Part shown: piece after piece, positions 30,570 through 40,810 of the stretch
Numbering within the stretch: the stretch's first letter is position 1
How the letters are laid out: the number at the start of each line of letters is the position of its first letter
Source of the DNA: Acidovorax radicis
GTDB taxonomy: Bacteria > Pseudomonadota > Gammaproteobacteria > Burkholderiales > Burkholderiaceae_C
Length of the DNA: 64,000 nt
Assembly (NCBI RefSeq): GCF_020510705.1
Contig: NZ_CP075184.1
Location: 1,674,001-1,738,000, forward strand
Direction: 5' to 3'
Made by a program: the position numbers and the translations under genes
The notes under the pieces: model-generated
The model's database searches: none
Told to the model about the DNA's origin: nothing
Seen by the model: only the letters and a program-made list of their open reading frames with translations

Positions 30570-31623
30570 CAGCCGATCAGGCCGTCTATCTTCTGCTGCG
30601 CTGCCGAGCAATCACCAAATGTGCGGTCCACCCACGCCGTGTCGAAATAGGTGGGCAGGTAGCGCTCGCCCGCATCGCACAGCAGCGACAAGATGGAGCC
30701 GCGCTCGCCCCGCTCACGCATCTCGCAGGCCAGCGTGAGCATGGCCACAAAGTTGGTGCCCGTGGACGGCCCCACGCGCCGCCCCAGCAACCGCGACAGC
30801 GCGCGCATGGCGGCAATGGACTCGCAGCCGCCACATCCACCATGCGGTCCACCAGCGTGCGGATAAAGCTCGGTTCCACACGCGGGCGGCCAATGCCTTC
30901 AATGCGCGATCCCGGGGCCGTCAGCGTCGCGTCACCCGTGCGGTGATAGGCGCTGAACACCGACCCCGCCGGGTCGGCCACACACACTTGCGTGGCATGG
31001 CGCTGGTAACGCACATAGCGGCCAATGGTGGCGCTGGTGCCCCCCGTGCCTGCACCCACCACGATCCAGCGCGGCACCGGGTGGCGTTCGCGCACCATCT
31101 GCGTGAACATGCTCTCGGCGATGTTGTTGTTGCCCCGCCAGTCGGTCGCGCGCTCGGCATAGGTGAACTGGTCCATGTAGTGGCCGCCGGTCTCCTCAGC
31201 AATCGCACGGGCCGCGTCATACACCGCGCCCGCGCTGTCCACAAAGTGGCAACGCCCGCCATGGAACTCGATCTGCGCGATCTTTTCGGGCGAAGTGCTG
31301 CGCGGCATCACCGCCACAAACGGCAGGCCGAGCAGGCGCGCAAAGTAGGCCTCACTCACCGCCGTGGAGCCGCTGGAGGATTCGACGATGGTCGAGCCCT
31401 CATGCACCCAGCCATTGCACAGCGCGTACAGGAACAGCGACCGCGCCAGCCGGTGCTTCAAGCTGCCCGTGGGGTGGGTGGATTCGTCCTTGAGGTACAG
31501 GTCAATGCCATGCGCGGCAAACGCGGTCAGGCGCAGCGGGATCAGGTGGGTGTCGGCACTGCGCTGGTAGTCGGCTTCGATGCGGGCGATGGCTTCGTGG
31601 AGCCAGGGGGAGGGGAGAGTCAT
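30569..31623 (-). pseudogene. Cysteine synthase-like PLP enzyme, broken by a one-base deletion
   Basis: The N-terminal 270 residues are a fold-type II PLP enzyme of the cysteine synthase/cystathionine beta-synthase family. The PLP lysine is in [11 protein letters not shown], a substrate loop in [10 protein letters not shown], and the phosphate-binding loop in [12 protein letters not shown]. Near 30825-30832 the frame shifts: the next frame gives the expected continuation [18 protein letters not shown] through to DGLIG and a stop at 30569. Restoring one G after GCTGC joins the halves. In the uncorrected frame the tail is Cys/Arg/Pro-rich nonsense ending at 30586. It could be real decay or a sequencing error. 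An IS5 element lies 49 bp upstream of the start. Confidence 0.82.
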
Positions 31624-31668
31624 GGGGCGTGTTCAAGCAGCGGTCGGTGGAATTGCTGGAGCGTATGC

Positions 31669-31672
31669 CTAG
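31669..31672. repeat. Left target-site duplication CTAG of the IS5 element
   Basis: CTAG flanks the left inverted repeat and is matched by CTAG at 32851-32854. A 4-bp YTAR duplication is what IS5-family elements generate. Confidence 0.8.
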
Positions 31673-32850
31673 GGATTCTCTGCACGAATCCCTGTGAGAT
31701 GTGATTGAACAGGCCTGAAGCCCAGACAATAAGCGCATGAAGCAAAGCAGCCTGGGCCTGAGCAATACCATCAAGCGCACACGCAAGCGCGAGTTCCTTG
31801 ATGCGATGGAGTTGGTGGTGCCCTGGGCCGAGTTGGTCTCGCTCATTGAGCCCTACGCCCCAGAGATCGGACGCCGGGGCCAGCAGCCCTTTGCGGTGCA
31901 GACCCTGCTGCGTATCCATTTCATGCAGCAGTGGTTCAAGCTTAGCGACCCAGCCATGGAAGAGGCACTGCACGACGTGCCAGCCTTTCGGGACTTTGCC
32001 GGCCTGTCTCACTGGGACGAACACATTCCCAGTGAATCGAGCATCCTGCGTTTTCGGCATCTGCTGGAGCGCCACAAACTGGCCGATCAGATCCTCGCTA
32101 CGGTCAATGCCCTGCTGCAAGCCAAAGGGCTGCAACTCAAAGCAGGCACGGTGGTGGATGCCACGCTGATTGCGGCGCCGACGTCCACCAAGAATGAAGG
32201 CAAGGCACGAGACCCCGAGATGCATCAAAGCAAGAAGGGCAACGAGTGGTACTTTGGCATGAAGGCTCACATTGGCGTGGATGCGGATTCAGGCCTGGTG
32301 CACAGCGTGCGCGGCACCAGTGGCAATGTGAACGACGTGATAGAAGCCAACAGCCTGCTGCACGGGCAAGAAACGGATGCCTTTGGCGATGCGGGCTACC
32401 AAGGAGTGGACAAGCGGCCCGATGCCAACAAGAACGTGCGCTGGCATGTAGCCATGCGCCCGGGGTTGCGCCGGGCTTTGGACAAAAACAAGCCTGTGGA
32501 TGCGCTGATCGACCAACTTGAACGCACCAAGGCCAGCATCCGGGCCAAGGTGGAGCACCCGTTCAGAGTGCTCAAGCAGCAGTTCGGGTACGTGAAGGTG
32601 CGCTACCGGGGGCTCATGAAGAACACGGCGCAGATCGTCACGCTGTTTGCGTTGGGCAATCTGTGGATGGCAAGGCACAAGTTGCTGGCCTGCATGGGGC
32701 AGGTGCGCGTGCAGGGGGCTTAATGCCCCGCGAAACCGGGCAATGGCCCTCGCGCAGCGCCTGCCGGGAGTACCCAATGACCCAACGCGGGCGCTGTCTT
32801 AGTTCGGGCATCGCTACGGCACAGCCAGAACCGATTCGTGAAGAGCTTCC
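31673..32850 (+). mobile_element. IS5-family insertion sequence, apparently complete (1178 bp)
   Basis: The ends are imperfect inverted repeats: GGATTCTCTGCACGAATC at 31673-31690, and the minus-strand reading of the right end, GGAAGCTCTTCACGAATC (32833-32850). They match at 15 of 18 positions. Both ends are flanked by CTAG. One full-length transposase gene lies inside, with no stop or frameshift, so the copy looks recent and possibly active. It lies between the broken cysteine synthase-like gene and the GDPD gene. Confidence 0.9.
31737..32723 (+). CDS. IS5-family transposase
   Basis: A 328-residue DDE transposase. The N-terminal domain has the IS5 pattern GRRGQQPFAVQTLLRIHFMQ and SHWDEHIPSESSILRFRHLL. 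The catalytic segments are GTVVDATLIAAPTSTKN (first Asp), ETDAFGDAGYQGVDKR (second Asp) and the Y-(2)-R-(3)-E-(6)-K-like RAKVEHPFRVLKQQFG (Glu). It ends 127 bp before the right end of the element. Confidence 0.95.
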   Translation: MKQSSLGLSNTIKRTRKREFLDAMELVVPWAELVSLIEPYAPEIGRRGQQPFAVQTLLRIHFMQQWFKLSDPAMEEALHDVPAFRDFAGLSHWDEHIPSESSILRFRHLLERHKLADQILATVNALLQAKGLQLKAGTVVDATLIAAPTSTKNEGKARDPEMHQSKKGNEWYFGMKAHIGVDADSGLVHSVRGTSGNVNDVIEANSLLHGQETDAFGDAGYQGVDKRPDANKNVRWHVAMRPGLRRALDKNKPVDALIDQLERTKASIRAKVEHPFRVLKQQFGYVKVRYRGLMKNTAQIVTLFALGNLWMARHKLLACMGQVRVQGA

Positions 32851-32854
32851 CTAG
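32851..32854. repeat. Right target-site duplication CTAG of the IS5 element
   Basis: Identical to the CTAG at 31669-31672 and directly abutting the right inverted repeat. Confidence 0.8.
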
Positions 32855-32895
32855 CTGAAGAAAAGATCACACAGACAGGCGCTGTCCTTTGCCCC

Positions 32896-34071
32896 TTAGT
32901 TATCCCGCGCGGCCTTGGCGACGTCCGCAAAGTCGCTGAAGACGCCGTCCACGCCCAGGTTGTAGAACAGCCGGTATTCGGCCTTGGGGTCGCCCTTGAA
33001 GTCCGATGCCAGGCGCTTGGCTTCGTTGCGGAAGGTATACGCGTGCACAAACAGACCGGCGGCATGGGCGTTCTTGACCACATCGGTGGCGGACATCATG
33101 ACGCGGTCGCGTTCGTCAATCACGCCGTCGCCATTCAAGTCATCGGCCTTGCCATCCTTGTTGGCATCGACCTGCTTGGACGGGATGAGGTAGGGCTTCC
33201 AGGGGCCCACGCCGTCGGCGTAGGTCTTGACCTCCTTGAGGCCCGCTGGCGTGAGCAGGCTGGCGAAGGTGCGCGCGTCACCCGCCACGGCGAAATCATA
33301 GGGTTTGTCGTAGGGCGCTGTCAGGTCCATGCTGCCGTCGGGGTTCACGTCGTTGGCATCCACCAATTGCACAAGGCGCACCTGTGTCTTGGTGCGCAGG
33401 TACTTCAGGTTGGCGACTTCAAACGACTGCACGATCACCGGCGAGCTTTTGGCGGTGTAGCCGTATTTGGCCAGGGTGGCGAGAAGCCGGTCTTCCAGCG
33501 GCAGGCCCAGCTTGGCGTGAAACGTAGGGTGCTTGGTTTCGGGGTACACGCCCACCGTGCGCCCGGCCTTGGCGCCCTCGCTCTTTGCGAGATCCAGCAC
33601 TTCGTCCAGCGTCGGGATCTGGAACTTGCCGTTGTACGACGGGTCGCGGTCTGACAGCGGCTGCACGGCGCGCAGCGTCTTGATCTCGGCCAGCGTGAAG
33701 TCCGAGGCAAACCAGCCCTCTTCCGTCACCCCATCCACCACCTTTTTGGTCTTGCGGCTGGCGAACTCGGCCCGGGTGGACACATCGGTGGTGCCGGTGA
33801 TGTTGGGCTCGTGCCGGGCCACCAGCACGCCGTCTTTGGTGGCCACCAGGTCGGGTTCAATGAAGTCGGCGCCCATCTCGATGCCGCGTTTGTAGCCCTC
33901 CAGGGTGTGATCGGGCAGATAGCCCGCCGCGCCCCGGTGGCCAATGACCAGCGGCTTGTCACCGTTCAGCGTCGGATATGGCGAATCATCATTGCCGCCA
34001 CAGGCCACCAGCGTCGCCGCCAGGGCCGTCACCAAGCCAACCACCCCCCACTTTGCTGCAGATGCATGCAT
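32896..34071 (-). CDS. Glycerophosphodiester phosphodiesterase, lipoprotein, with EF-hand-like insert
   Basis: A 391-residue secreted GDPD that hydrolyses glycerophosphodiesters to glycerol 3-phosphate and an alcohol. The signal peptide ends in lipobox LVAC (Cys about 24), so it is membrane-anchored. Catalytic GDPD motifs are [19 protein letters not shown] and [22 protein letters not shown], with E/D metal ligands and both catalytic His. Near residue 300 an insert [20 protein letters not shown] resembles paired EF-hand/dockerin calcium loops. The ATG at 34071 has AAGGAG 9 nt upstream. The gene is divergent from gdhA. The IS5 element ends 41 bp beyond its stop. Confidence 0.9.
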   Translation of the reverse strand: MHASAAKWGVVGLVTALAATLVACGGNDDSPYPTLNGDKPLVIGHRGAAGYLPDHTLEGYKRGIEMGADFIEPDLVATKDGVLVARHEPNITGTTDVSTRAEFASRKTKKVVDGVTEEGWFASDFTLAEIKTLRAVQPLSDRDPSYNGKFQIPTLDEVLDLAKSEGAKAGRTVGVYPETKHPTFHAKLGLPLEDRLLATLAKYGYTAKSSPVIVQSFEVANLKYLRTKTQVRLVQLVDANDVNPDGSMDLTAPYDKPYDFAVAGDARTFASLLTPAGLKEVKTYADGVGPWKPYLIPSKQVDANKDGKADDLNGDGVIDERDRVMMSATDVVKNAHAAGLFVHAYTFRNEAKRLASDFKGDPKAEYRLFYNLGVDGVFSDFADVAKAARDN

Positions 34072-34339
34072 GTTTTTCTCCTTTTTGGTTATGGAACCGT
34101 CGAACTGTGGCGCCACCACATGACGGGACGGTGACAGCAAAAACACGGGTTTTCGCACAGATTTGGTGACTATCACGCCTCCAGATTGCACCAATTTGCA
34201 GCATTTCGCCAAAAAAATCCCCACGGCTGGGCAGAGGTATGCGCATAAACGTATAACTTTTGAACATAATCCCCATGCTGCAGCGCGCCAAGCCTGCCAA
34301 CCAGACTCGATTTTTTTGATGCAGAAAGCCTTTTGACCT

Positions 34340-35683
34340 ATGAAACACGCGTCCGCCGAAAGCTTCCTGGCCCATGTGGCTCTTCGCAATCCTGGCCAGC
34401 CTGAATACCTGCAGGCCGTGACCGAGGTGATGGAAAGCCTGTGGCCCTTTATTGAAAAGAACCCGCGTTACGCAGACCACGGCCTGCTCGAGCGCCTGGT
34501 CGAAGCTGAGCGCACCGTCATGTTCCGCGTGTGCTGGACGGACGATCACGGCACCGTGCAGGTCAACCGTGGCTACCGCATCCAGCACAGCATGGCCATT
34601 GGCCCCTACAAGGGCGGCCTGCGCTTTCACCCCTCGGTGAATCTGTCGGTGCTCAAGTTCCTGGCGTTCGAGCAGACCTTCAAGAACGCGCTGACCACGC
34701 TGCCCATGGGCGGCGGCAAGGGCGGTGCTGACTTTGACCCCAAGGGCAAGAGCCCCGCAGAAGTGATGCGGTTTTGCCAGGCGTTTGCGTCCGAGCTGTT
34801 TCGCCACATCGGTGCCGACACCGACGTGCCGGCGGGCGACATCGGGGTGGGCGGGCGCGAAGTGGGCTTTATCGCTGGCATGTACAAAAAGCTCAGCAAC
34901 CGCGCCGATTGCGTGTTCACCGGCAAGGGCCTGTCGTTTGGCGGCTCACTGATCCGCCCCGAAGCCACCGGCTATGGCACGGTGTATTTCGCCCAGGAGA
35001 TGCTCAAGACCCGCGGCAAGTCGTTTGACGGCCTGCGCGTGTCGGTGTCGGGATCCGGCAATGTGGCGCAATACGCCGTGGAAAAAGCCCTGGAGTTGGG
35101 CGCCAAGGTCATCACCGTGTCCGACTCCAGCGGCACGATCATTGACGAAGAAGGTTTCACGACCGAAAAGCTCGCCATCCTGATGGACGTGAAGAACCAC
35201 CACTACGGCCGCGTGAGCGACTACGCAGAGCGTACCGGCGCGCGGTTTGAAGCGGGCAAAACGCCCTGGCATGTGCCCGTGGACGTGGCCCTGCCCTGTG
35301 CTACCCAAAACGAGCTGGACGCCAAAGACGCAGCGACCCTCATCAAGAACGGCGTGCTCTGCGTCGCAGAAGGCGCCAACATGCCCTCGACCATCGAGGC
35401 AGCCAAGGCGTTCGAGGCTGCGGGCGTGCTTTACGCACCGGGCAAAGCCAGCAATGCCGGTGGCGTGGCCACCTCGGGCCTGGAAATGAGCCAGAACGCC
35501 ATGCGCCTGAACTGGACCGCCGAAGAAGTGGACAACCGCCTCTTGATGATCATGCAAGGCATCCACGCCGCCTGCCTCAAGCACGGCACACGCGCCGACG
35601 GCAGCGTGAGCTACATCGACGGCGCCAACATCGCCGGCTTCGTGAAGGTGGCCGACGCGATGATCGCGCAGGGCGTGGTGTAA
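34340..35683 (+). CDS. gdhA: NADP-specific glutamate dehydrogenase
   Basis: A 447-residue hexameric-type enzyme that aminates 2-oxoglutarate with ammonium and NADPH. Landmarks are [39 protein letters not shown] (catalytic Lys region), [24 protein letters not shown] [15 protein letters not shown], the Rossmann motif [16 protein letters not shown] and [16 protein letters not shown]. The length matches the 447-residue E. coli enzyme. It is transcribed divergently from the GDPD gene with a 268-bp shared upstream region, in which I see nothing else definite. Confidence 0.97.
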   Translation: MKHASAESFLAHVALRNPGQPEYLQAVTEVMESLWPFIEKNPRYADHGLLERLVEAERTVMFRVCWTDDHGTVQVNRGYRIQHSMAIGPYKGGLRFHPSVNLSVLKFLAFEQTFKNALTTLPMGGGKGGADFDPKGKSPAEVMRFCQAFASELFRHIGADTDVPAGDIGVGGREVGFIAGMYKKLSNRADCVFTGKGLSFGGSLIRPEATGYGTVYFAQEMLKTRGKSFDGLRVSVSGSGNVAQYAVEKALELGAKVITVSDSSGTIIDEEGFTTEKLAILMDVKNHHYGRVSDYAERTGARFEAGKTPWHVPVDVALPCATQNELDAKDAATLIKNGVLCVAEGANMPSTIEAAKAFEAAGVLYAPGKASNAGGVATSGLEMSQNAMRLNWTAEEVDNRLLMIMQGIHAACLKHGTRADGSVSYIDGANIAGFVKVADAMIAQGVV

Positions 35684-35704
35684 GCACTGGGGGCAAGCCC
35701 CCCC

Positions 35705-35728
35705 CTTGTGGCCCCATGGGGCCACAAG
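35705..35728. terminator. Perfect 24-bp palindrome after gdhA
   Basis: CTTGTGGCCCCA (35705-35716) is followed directly by its exact reverse complement to 35728. It lies 21 bp after the gdhA stop, inside a C/G-run-rich stretch (35690-35766). With no loop or T-run it could be a cruciform, a protein-binding site or a degenerate terminator. Confidence 0.45.
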
Positions 35729-35827
35729 ACAGTCCATGCGACACAAGGCAGCCCCCTGGGGTAATCGCTTAAAGGGCCCAGCCTGCCGCGCCAGAACTTC
35801 CGGGCCGTGGCAGAGTCAGCCCTGTTC

Positions 35828-36664
35828 ATGAAAAGACTGCTCCTCCTCTTGACCGCCGTCGTGCTGGCCATCGGTGTCACCGCCGGTTGCGCCACCCTTG
35901 ACGCCAAACAGCGCGAGTGGATCTTTCAGCCCAGTGACCGTAGCTGGGGCGGCGCCCCGTCCACCGAGGGCATGGAGGATGTGTGGATCGCCTTCCAGTC
36001 AGGCATCACCCACCAGGCAGAGCGTCTGCATGGCCTGTGGCTGCCCCATGCCCGTGCCGATGCACCGGTGATGCTGTATCTGCATGGTGCACGTTGGAAC
36101 GTTTCTGGTTCGTCAGGTCGCATCCGGCGCATGCAGGCGCTGGGCTTTTCGGTGCTGGCCATCGACTACCGGGGGTTTGGCCAAAGCAGCGCCGGCCTGC
36201 CGTCTGAAGCCACCGCCACCGAAGACGCCCACGCGGCATGGCGCTGGCTGGCACTGCACGAGCCGGGCAAACCCCGCTACATCTTTGGGCATTCGCTGGG
36301 GGGAGCCATTGCGATCAATCTGGCCCGCGATGTGCCCGACGAGCAAGGCACGGTGGTCGAGGGCACCTTCACCAGCATTGCCGATGTGGTGAGCGGCTTC
36401 AAATGGGGCTGGCTGCCTGTGTCCGGCCTCATCACACAGCGTTTTGAATCCATCCGCAAGGTGGCAGACATTGGCTCGCCGCTGCTGGTGGTGCATGGCA
36501 GCAACGACAGCCTCATCCCCGCGCAGCTGGGCCGCCAGCTGTATGACGCCGCACAGGAACCCAAGCGGTTTGTGCTGGTGGAGGGCGGCTCCCATTACGA
36601 CACCAACGCCGTGGGCAACGGGTTGTATCGCGAGGCGATGGCCAGCCTGTTCAAGCTCCGGTAG
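35828..36664 (+). CDS. Alpha/beta-hydrolase lipoprotein (BEM46/YhfR-like)
   Basis: A 278-residue alpha/beta-hydrolase. The N-terminus MKRLLLLLTAVVLAIG with lipobox VTAGC marks a lipoprotein. The nucleophile elbow is GHSLGGA (S156), with the oxyanion-region motif YLHGARWNVSGSSGR, the acid in HGSNDSLIP and the His in EGGSHYDT. The substrate is unknown; such proteins are serine hydrolases or peptidases attached to the membrane. The ATG at 35828 fits the signal peptide better than the upstream one at 35807. No operon partner. Confidence 0.85.
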   Translation: MKRLLLLLTAVVLAIGVTAGCATLDAKQREWIFQPSDRSWGGAPSTEGMEDVWIAFQSGITHQAERLHGLWLPHARADAPVMLYLHGARWNVSGSSGRIRRMQALGFSVLAIDYRGFGQSSAGLPSEATATEDAHAAWRWLALHEPGKPRYIFGHSLGGAIAINLARDVPDEQGTVVEGTFTSIADVVSGFKWGWLPVSGLITQRFESIRKVADIGSPLLVVHGSNDSLIPAQLGRQLYDAAQEPKRFVLVEGGSHYDTNAVGNGLYREAMASLFKLR

Positions 36665-36845
36665 CGCAGGGGCGCTGGCGAGACCCCGCAGCGCTGGGCA
36701 CGGGCCTGCGCGACCCGCACACATGCTCTGACCCGCAGCGATGCCCCTGACTCTGCCTTGAACTTTGCCGTTGTGGCAGCATGTTCAGGCATTGGCCACC
36801 ATGGCCCGTGATGGCCCGTCACACGACCTATCCAAGTCCAACCAA

Positions 36846-37064
36846 ATGAAAACCATTGACGAGATGCTGCACCTGGATCTGCTGACCACCGAGCAGCACG
36901 GCCAGATCAGTGCATGGATTGCGCGGTCCGACTCCCCCGACGAGATTTTGAAGATGCCAGCGCCGCTGTGGCAGGCGGTGGAACGGGCCAGCGGTGTCAT
37001 GGGCATAGACAGAGACCTGCTGCGCCCTCCGTCTTTTGATGCCACCGATGTCTTGCCAGGTTAA
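36846..37064 (+). CDS. Small hypothetical protein, 72 residues
   Basis: The frame begins MKTIDEMLHLDLLTTEQHG and ends in SFDATDVLPG. It is predicted helical, with no signal peptide or membrane segment. Composition is protein-like (balanced charge, no Arg/Pro/Cys excess as in non-coding frames of this GC content). There is no clear ribosome site, and I recognise no family. The 157 bp between it and the efflux gene show nothing definite. Confidence 0.5.
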   Translation: MKTIDEMLHLDLLTTEQHGQISAWIARSDSPDEILKMPAPLWQAVERASGVMGIDRDLLRPPSFDATDVLPG

Positions 37065-37221
37065 CGAGGACGCTAGAACGGCACCCGGGCATTGCAGGGG
37101 GCACCTCGGGCACTGACGGCCATCGGCTCCCGCCAGGCGCTTCGCAACGCGCGCTGCAGGGCCCGGCGAGGGGTGCCTTGCAGGCAGCCAAAACAGCGGC
37201 TTCTGGTACGCTCAGACGGAT

Positions 37222-38472
37222 ATGTCTGCCCCTTCCGCCACCGCAACGCCCGAAGGCGCTGCGCCCGCCTCCGCCTTAATCCAGCCTGGCCTGGCCATTG
37301 TGGTGCTGGCCATGCTGCTCAGTATCCAGCCCGTCACCACCGACCTTTACCTGCCCGCGTTACCCGCCCTCACGCGCAGCCTGAACGCGCCCATGGCGTT
37401 GGCCCAGCTCACCCTCAGCGGGTTGCTGCTGGCCTTTGGCTGCTCGCAGATGGTGTGGGGGCCGCTGTCGGACCGCTTTGGCCGTCGCCCCATCTTGCTG
37501 GCCGGATTGGGTATTTACACCGTGGCCTCTTTGGGCAGCGCGTTGGCCCCCACCATGGGCCTGCTGATTGCCTGGCGCATTGCCCAGGGTGCTGCCATGG
37601 GCGCGGTGGTGATGTGTGCGCGGGCCATCGTGCGTGACCTGTACACACCGCTGGATGGCGCACGCGCCATGTCCAAGGCCCTCACCGGGTTGGGCATCGT
37701 GGCCTGCATCTGCGCCCCTCTGGGCGGGCTGCTGAGCGAATGGCTGGGCTGGCGTGCAGCGCTGCTCGCCCTCACCGCGTATGCCGTAGCCACGCTGGCG
37801 CTGGTGGCGTTGCGCCTGCCCGAAACGCTGGCGCAAGCCAACCCCAGGGCGCTGCAGCCTCGCGCTCTGGTCGGCACCTGGCGCCAGGTGCTGCGCAGCC
37901 CGACCTTCTGGGCGTTTTCACTGCAGACCACGGCCACGTATGGCGGCCTGTTCACGTTTCTCGCGTCGTCGTCGTTTGTGTATATCGACGTGCTCGGCCT
38001 CACGCGCACGCAATACGGCTGGGCCATGGCATCGGCCTGCCTGGCCTATTTTGGCGGCACCATCCTGTGCCGCCGCCTGCTTGCCCGCTTTGGCTTGCTG
38101 CGCACCGTGGCCATTGCCGGCGGGCTGAGCGCCGGCGGCGGCACGCTGATGGCGCTGGTTGCGCTGGCAGGCTGGCACCAGCCCTGGGCCTTGTTGCTGC
38201 CCTTTTATCTGTTCATGCTCGGCCACGGCATTCACCAGCCCTGCGGACAAAGTGGTGCGGTGGGGCCTTTCCCCAAGGCCGCGGGCGTAGCGTCTGCACT
38301 CAACGGTTTCATGATGATGCTGGCAGCCTTTGCGATTGGCGGCTGGCTGGGCGTCAGGCTGGATGGGACCATCTGGCCCCTGGTCCATGGCGTCTGGTTC
38401 TGGTCGGTGTTATTGGCGCTGATTTCATGGACGCTGGTGCAAAAATTTGGAGCGCCCCGTGACCACGCCTGA
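37222..38472 (+). CDS. Bcr/CflA-family multidrug efflux transporter (MFS)
   Basis: A 416-residue drug:proton antiporter with 12 predicted helices. Family landmarks are [16 protein letters not shown] in helix 1 and [20 protein letters not shown] (the A-motif loop between helices 2 and 3). [21 protein letters not shown] and [18 protein letters not shown] [14 protein letters not shown] (antiporter motif C area) follow. The drug is not predictable. The last 14 bases overlap the miaA start, so the genes are co-transcribed. Confidence 0.92.
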   Translation: MSAPSATATPEGAAPASALIQPGLAIVVLAMLLSIQPVTTDLYLPALPALTRSLNAPMALAQLTLSGLLLAFGCSQMVWGPLSDRFGRRPILLAGLGIYTVASLGSALAPTMGLLIAWRIAQGAAMGAVVMCARAIVRDLYTPLDGARAMSKALTGLGIVACICAPLGGLLSEWLGWRAALLALTAYAVATLALVALRLPETLAQANPRALQPRALVGTWRQVLRSPTFWAFSLQTTATYGGLFTFLASSSFVYIDVLGLTRTQYGWAMASACLAYFGGTILCRRLLARFGLLRTVAIAGGLSAGGGTLMALVALAGWHQPWALLLPFYLFMLGHGIHQPCGQSGAVGPFPKAAGVASALNGFMMMLAAFAIGGWLGVRLDGTIWPLVHGVWFWSVLLALISWTLVQKFGAPRDHA

Positions 38473-39532
38473 GCCACCTGACCCACAACACAAGCTGCCC
38501 ACCATTGCGCTGGCGGGCCCCACGGCATCGGGCAAAACAGCGGGCGCCCTGGCACTGGCTGCAGCGCTCGCCCAACACGGCCAGCCGGTGGAGATCATCA
38601 GCGTGGATTCCGCACTGGTCTATCGCGGCATGGACATCGGCACGGCCAAGCCTTCGCACGCGGAGCGCGCGGCGGTGCCCCACCACCTGATCGACATCCG
38701 CGACCCGCTGCAGGCTTACAGCGCTGCAGAGTTTGTGCAAGACGCCACGCGCCTCATCGCCGAGATCCGTGCACGCGGCGCGTTGCCGCTGCTGGTGGGC
38801 GGCACCATGCTGTATTTCAAGGCACTGTTCGACGGCATTGACGACATGCCCGCCGCCGACCCGGCCGTGCGGGCCCGGCTTGAAGCGCAGGCCGCTGAAC
38901 AGGGCTGGCCCGCTCTGCATGCCGAGCTGGCGCTTGTCGACCCCGTGACCGCGGCGCGCCTGGCCCCGGCCGACAGCCAGCGCATTCAGCGCGCCCTGGA
39001 GGTGTGGCACATCTCAGGCCAACCCCTGTCGAGCTTTCACACTACAAAAAAAGGAGCTACTAGCGCAGACAGCACAAGCGCTAGCGCCCTTTTTTCTTTG
39101 GAACCTGATGATCGCAGCTGGCTGCACGGGCGCATCGCGCAGCGGTTTGACACCATGCTCGACGCCGGTTTCATCGACGAGGTGCGGGCGCTGCGCGCGC
39201 GCGGTGACCTGCACGCAGACCTGCCCTCGATGCGTTGCGTGGGCTACCGCCAGGCCTGGGAAGAGCTGGACTTTCAGGCCATGCGATCCACCACCGTACC
39301 GGGCACACCGCTGAACGTGGCCTATCTGCGCGAGCGCGGCATTGTCGCCACCCGCCAGTTGGCCAAGCGCCAGATCACCTGGCTGCGCAGCATGCCCGAC
39401 CGCCACGTGATCGCCTGCGACCAACCCCAGGCGATGGACCATCTCGTGCATGCCGTGCTGCAACGCCTGGGTCGTGCCGCGCCCGTGGATCAAGGGGCTC
39501 AACGGAAGCACCTGGAGCATTCCGCCCCATGA
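38459..39532 (+). CDS. miaA: tRNA dimethylallyltransferase (carries an in-frame repeat insertion)
   Basis: A 357-residue enzyme that adds a dimethylallyl group to A37 of tRNAs reading UNN codons. Landmarks are the P-loop [56 protein letters not shown] and [13 protein letters not shown] start at 38459 has GGAG 6 nt upstream. Residues 197-212 ([16 protein letters not shown]) are encoded by a dispersed palindrome, in a place where MiaA normally has a short loop after the QPLSSFH segment. The stop overlaps the next gene (ATGA). Confidence 0.95.
   Translation: MTTPEPPDPQHKLPTIALAGPTASGKTAGALALAAALAQHGQPVEIISVDSALVYRGMDIGTAKPSHAERAAVPHHLIDIRDPLQAYSAAEFVQDATRLIAEIRARGALPLLVGGTMLYFKALFDGIDDMPAADPAVRARLEAQAAEQGWPALHAELALVDPVTAARLAPADSQRIQRALEVWHISGQPLSSFHTTKKGATSADSTSASALFSLEPDDRSWLHGRIAQRFDTMLDAGFIDEVRALRARGDLHADLPSMRCVGYRQAWEELDFQAMRSTTVPGTPLNVAYLRERGIVATRQLAKRQITWLRSMPDRHVIACDQPQAMDHLVHAVLQRLGRAAPVDQGAQRKHLEHSAP
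39041..39096 (+). repeat. Dispersed GCGCTT palindrome, copy D (inside miaA, in frame)
   Basis: CTAGCGC (39060-39066) pairs with GCGCTAG (39078-39084), flanked by AGCTA on the left and GCCCTTTTTT on the right as in other copies. It is read in the sense frame and encodes [13 protein letters not shown]. Confidence 0.8.
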
Positions 39533-40179
39533 CACAACTGCGCGTGCAGGGCCTGGGCAAACACTACGGGGCAACGCCCGTGTTCTCCAACGTGGATTTT
39601 GTGGTGGAGCCGGGTGAGTTTGTCGCCATCGTGGGCGACTCGGGCGTGGGCAAGTCCACGCTGCTCAACTGCCTGGCGGGCTTGGACACCTGGGACACCG
39701 GCCACATCACCCACGCAGACGTGGGCCTGGGCCCACTCACCGATACCCAGCGTGCGTTATGGCGCCGCGCCCACGTGGGTTTTGTGTTCCAGGCGTTTCA
39801 CGTGCTGCCGCATCTGGACGTGGCGCAAAACGTGGCACTGCCGCTGATGCTGTTGGGCCGCAACGATGCGGGCCGCGTGCAGCAAATGCTCGCTGCCGTC
39901 GGGCTGGCAGAGCTGGGCGAACGGCTGCCACAGCAGCTCAGCGGCGGCCAGCTGCAGCGCGTGGCCATTGCCCGTGCGCTGGTGCCCCGCCCCGCCCTGC
40001 TGCTGGCCGACGAGCCCACCGGCAACCTCGACCCCACCACCGCCGCCCGCGTGATGGACCTGCTGCTGGCGCAGACGCGCGAGCATGGGGCATCGCTGGT
40101 GCTGGTCACGCACTCGGATGCAGCCGCGGCGCGGGCCGACCGGGTGCTGCGGCTGACGGCTGGCGGCATTGCTGCGTAG
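39529..40179 (+). CDS. ABC transporter ATPase, YbbA/LolD-like
   Basis: A 216-residue ATPase of the MacB/LolD class that powers FtsX-type permeases. Walker A is GDSGVGKST (K42), the Q-loop is [18 protein letters not shown], the signature is [16 protein letters not shown] and Walker B is [13 protein letters not shown]. Its start overlaps the miaA stop by 4 nt. The matching permease is the large FtsX-type protein at 40811, with an Hsp20 gene on the other strand in between. Confidence 0.92.
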   Translation: MTQLRVQGLGKHYGATPVFSNVDFVVEPGEFVAIVGDSGVGKSTLLNCLAGLDTWDTGHITHADVGLGPLTDTQRALWRRAHVGFVFQAFHVLPHLDVAQNVALPLMLLGRNDAGRVQQMLAAVGLAELGERLPQQLSGGQLQRVAIARALVPRPALLLADEPTGNLDPTTAARVMDLLLAQTREHGASLVLVTHSDAAAARADRVLRLTAGGIAA

Positions 40180-40224
40180 GCCACTAACCACTGACCGATG
40201 GCCGATGGCCGATGGCGGCAGGGC

Positions 40225-40653
40225 TTACTCGATATTCAACCGCTGCGCCGCCGTCCCCACCTTCTTGGGCAGGTTCAATGTCAGCACCCCGTTGTCATAC
40301 TTGGCCTTGGCCTGGGCGGGGTCCACATCGGCGGGTAGCTGAAAGCTGCGGGCCACGGCACCGTAGTAGCGCTCCGAGCGCAGGGCCTTCTCGCCCTCGC
40401 GCTTTTCATCGTGCTGGCGCACTTCGGCGCGCAGGTTCACTACATTGCCGTCGAGCGACACATGGATGTCCTCCTTGGCCACGCCCGGCACCTCGGCCTG
40501 CACGGTGTAGCCACCTTCGGTTTCCTTCACGTCAATCTTGATCTGGCCGGGTGCGGGCAGGTTGTCGCCGTGCAGCGGACGCACGTAAAAACCCGGCGCA
40601 ATGTCCTTGAAGAAGTCATCAAACAGACTGCCGCGTGTCACAAGAGAGTTCAT
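40225..40653 (-). CDS. Small heat-shock protein, Hsp20 family
   Basis: A 142-residue ATP-independent holdase chaperone. The alpha-crystallin domain runs from about residue 38 to 130, with IKIDVKETEGGYTVQAEVPG, EDIHVSLDGNVVNLRAE, and the GVLTLNLPKK motif in which the conserved GVL is intact. The short N-terminal arm MNSLVTRGSLFDDFF is typical. The ATG at 40653 has AGGAG 9 nt upstream; an upstream ATG at 40683 is less likely. It lies antisense between the ATPase and permease genes of one ABC system. Confidence 0.93.
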   Translation of the reverse strand: MNSLVTRGSLFDDFFKDIAPGFYVRPLHGDNLPAPGQIKIDVKETEGGYTVQAEVPGVAKEDIHVSLDGNVVNLRAEVRQHDEKREGEKALRSERYYGAVARSFQLPADVDPAQAKAKYDNGVLTLNLPKKVGTAAQRLNIE

Positions 40654-40810
40654 GGAATTTGCTCCTGAAAAGGGAATGAACACAACTGGGCCTGCGCAGG
40701 AGTGCCGACCCTGCTTCCAAGATATGCGCCATCCCCCGGCGCTTCAAGGGGGTCTCAAACGCGGGGTTGATATGCATCAACAATCGCCGCACCGCACACC
40801 AACGGCCACA

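Noticed and set aside
39529..40179. LolD of the lipoprotein release system
   Set aside because: The ATPase resembles LolD, but the neighbouring permease is one large two-domain YbbP-like protein, not LolC/LolE.
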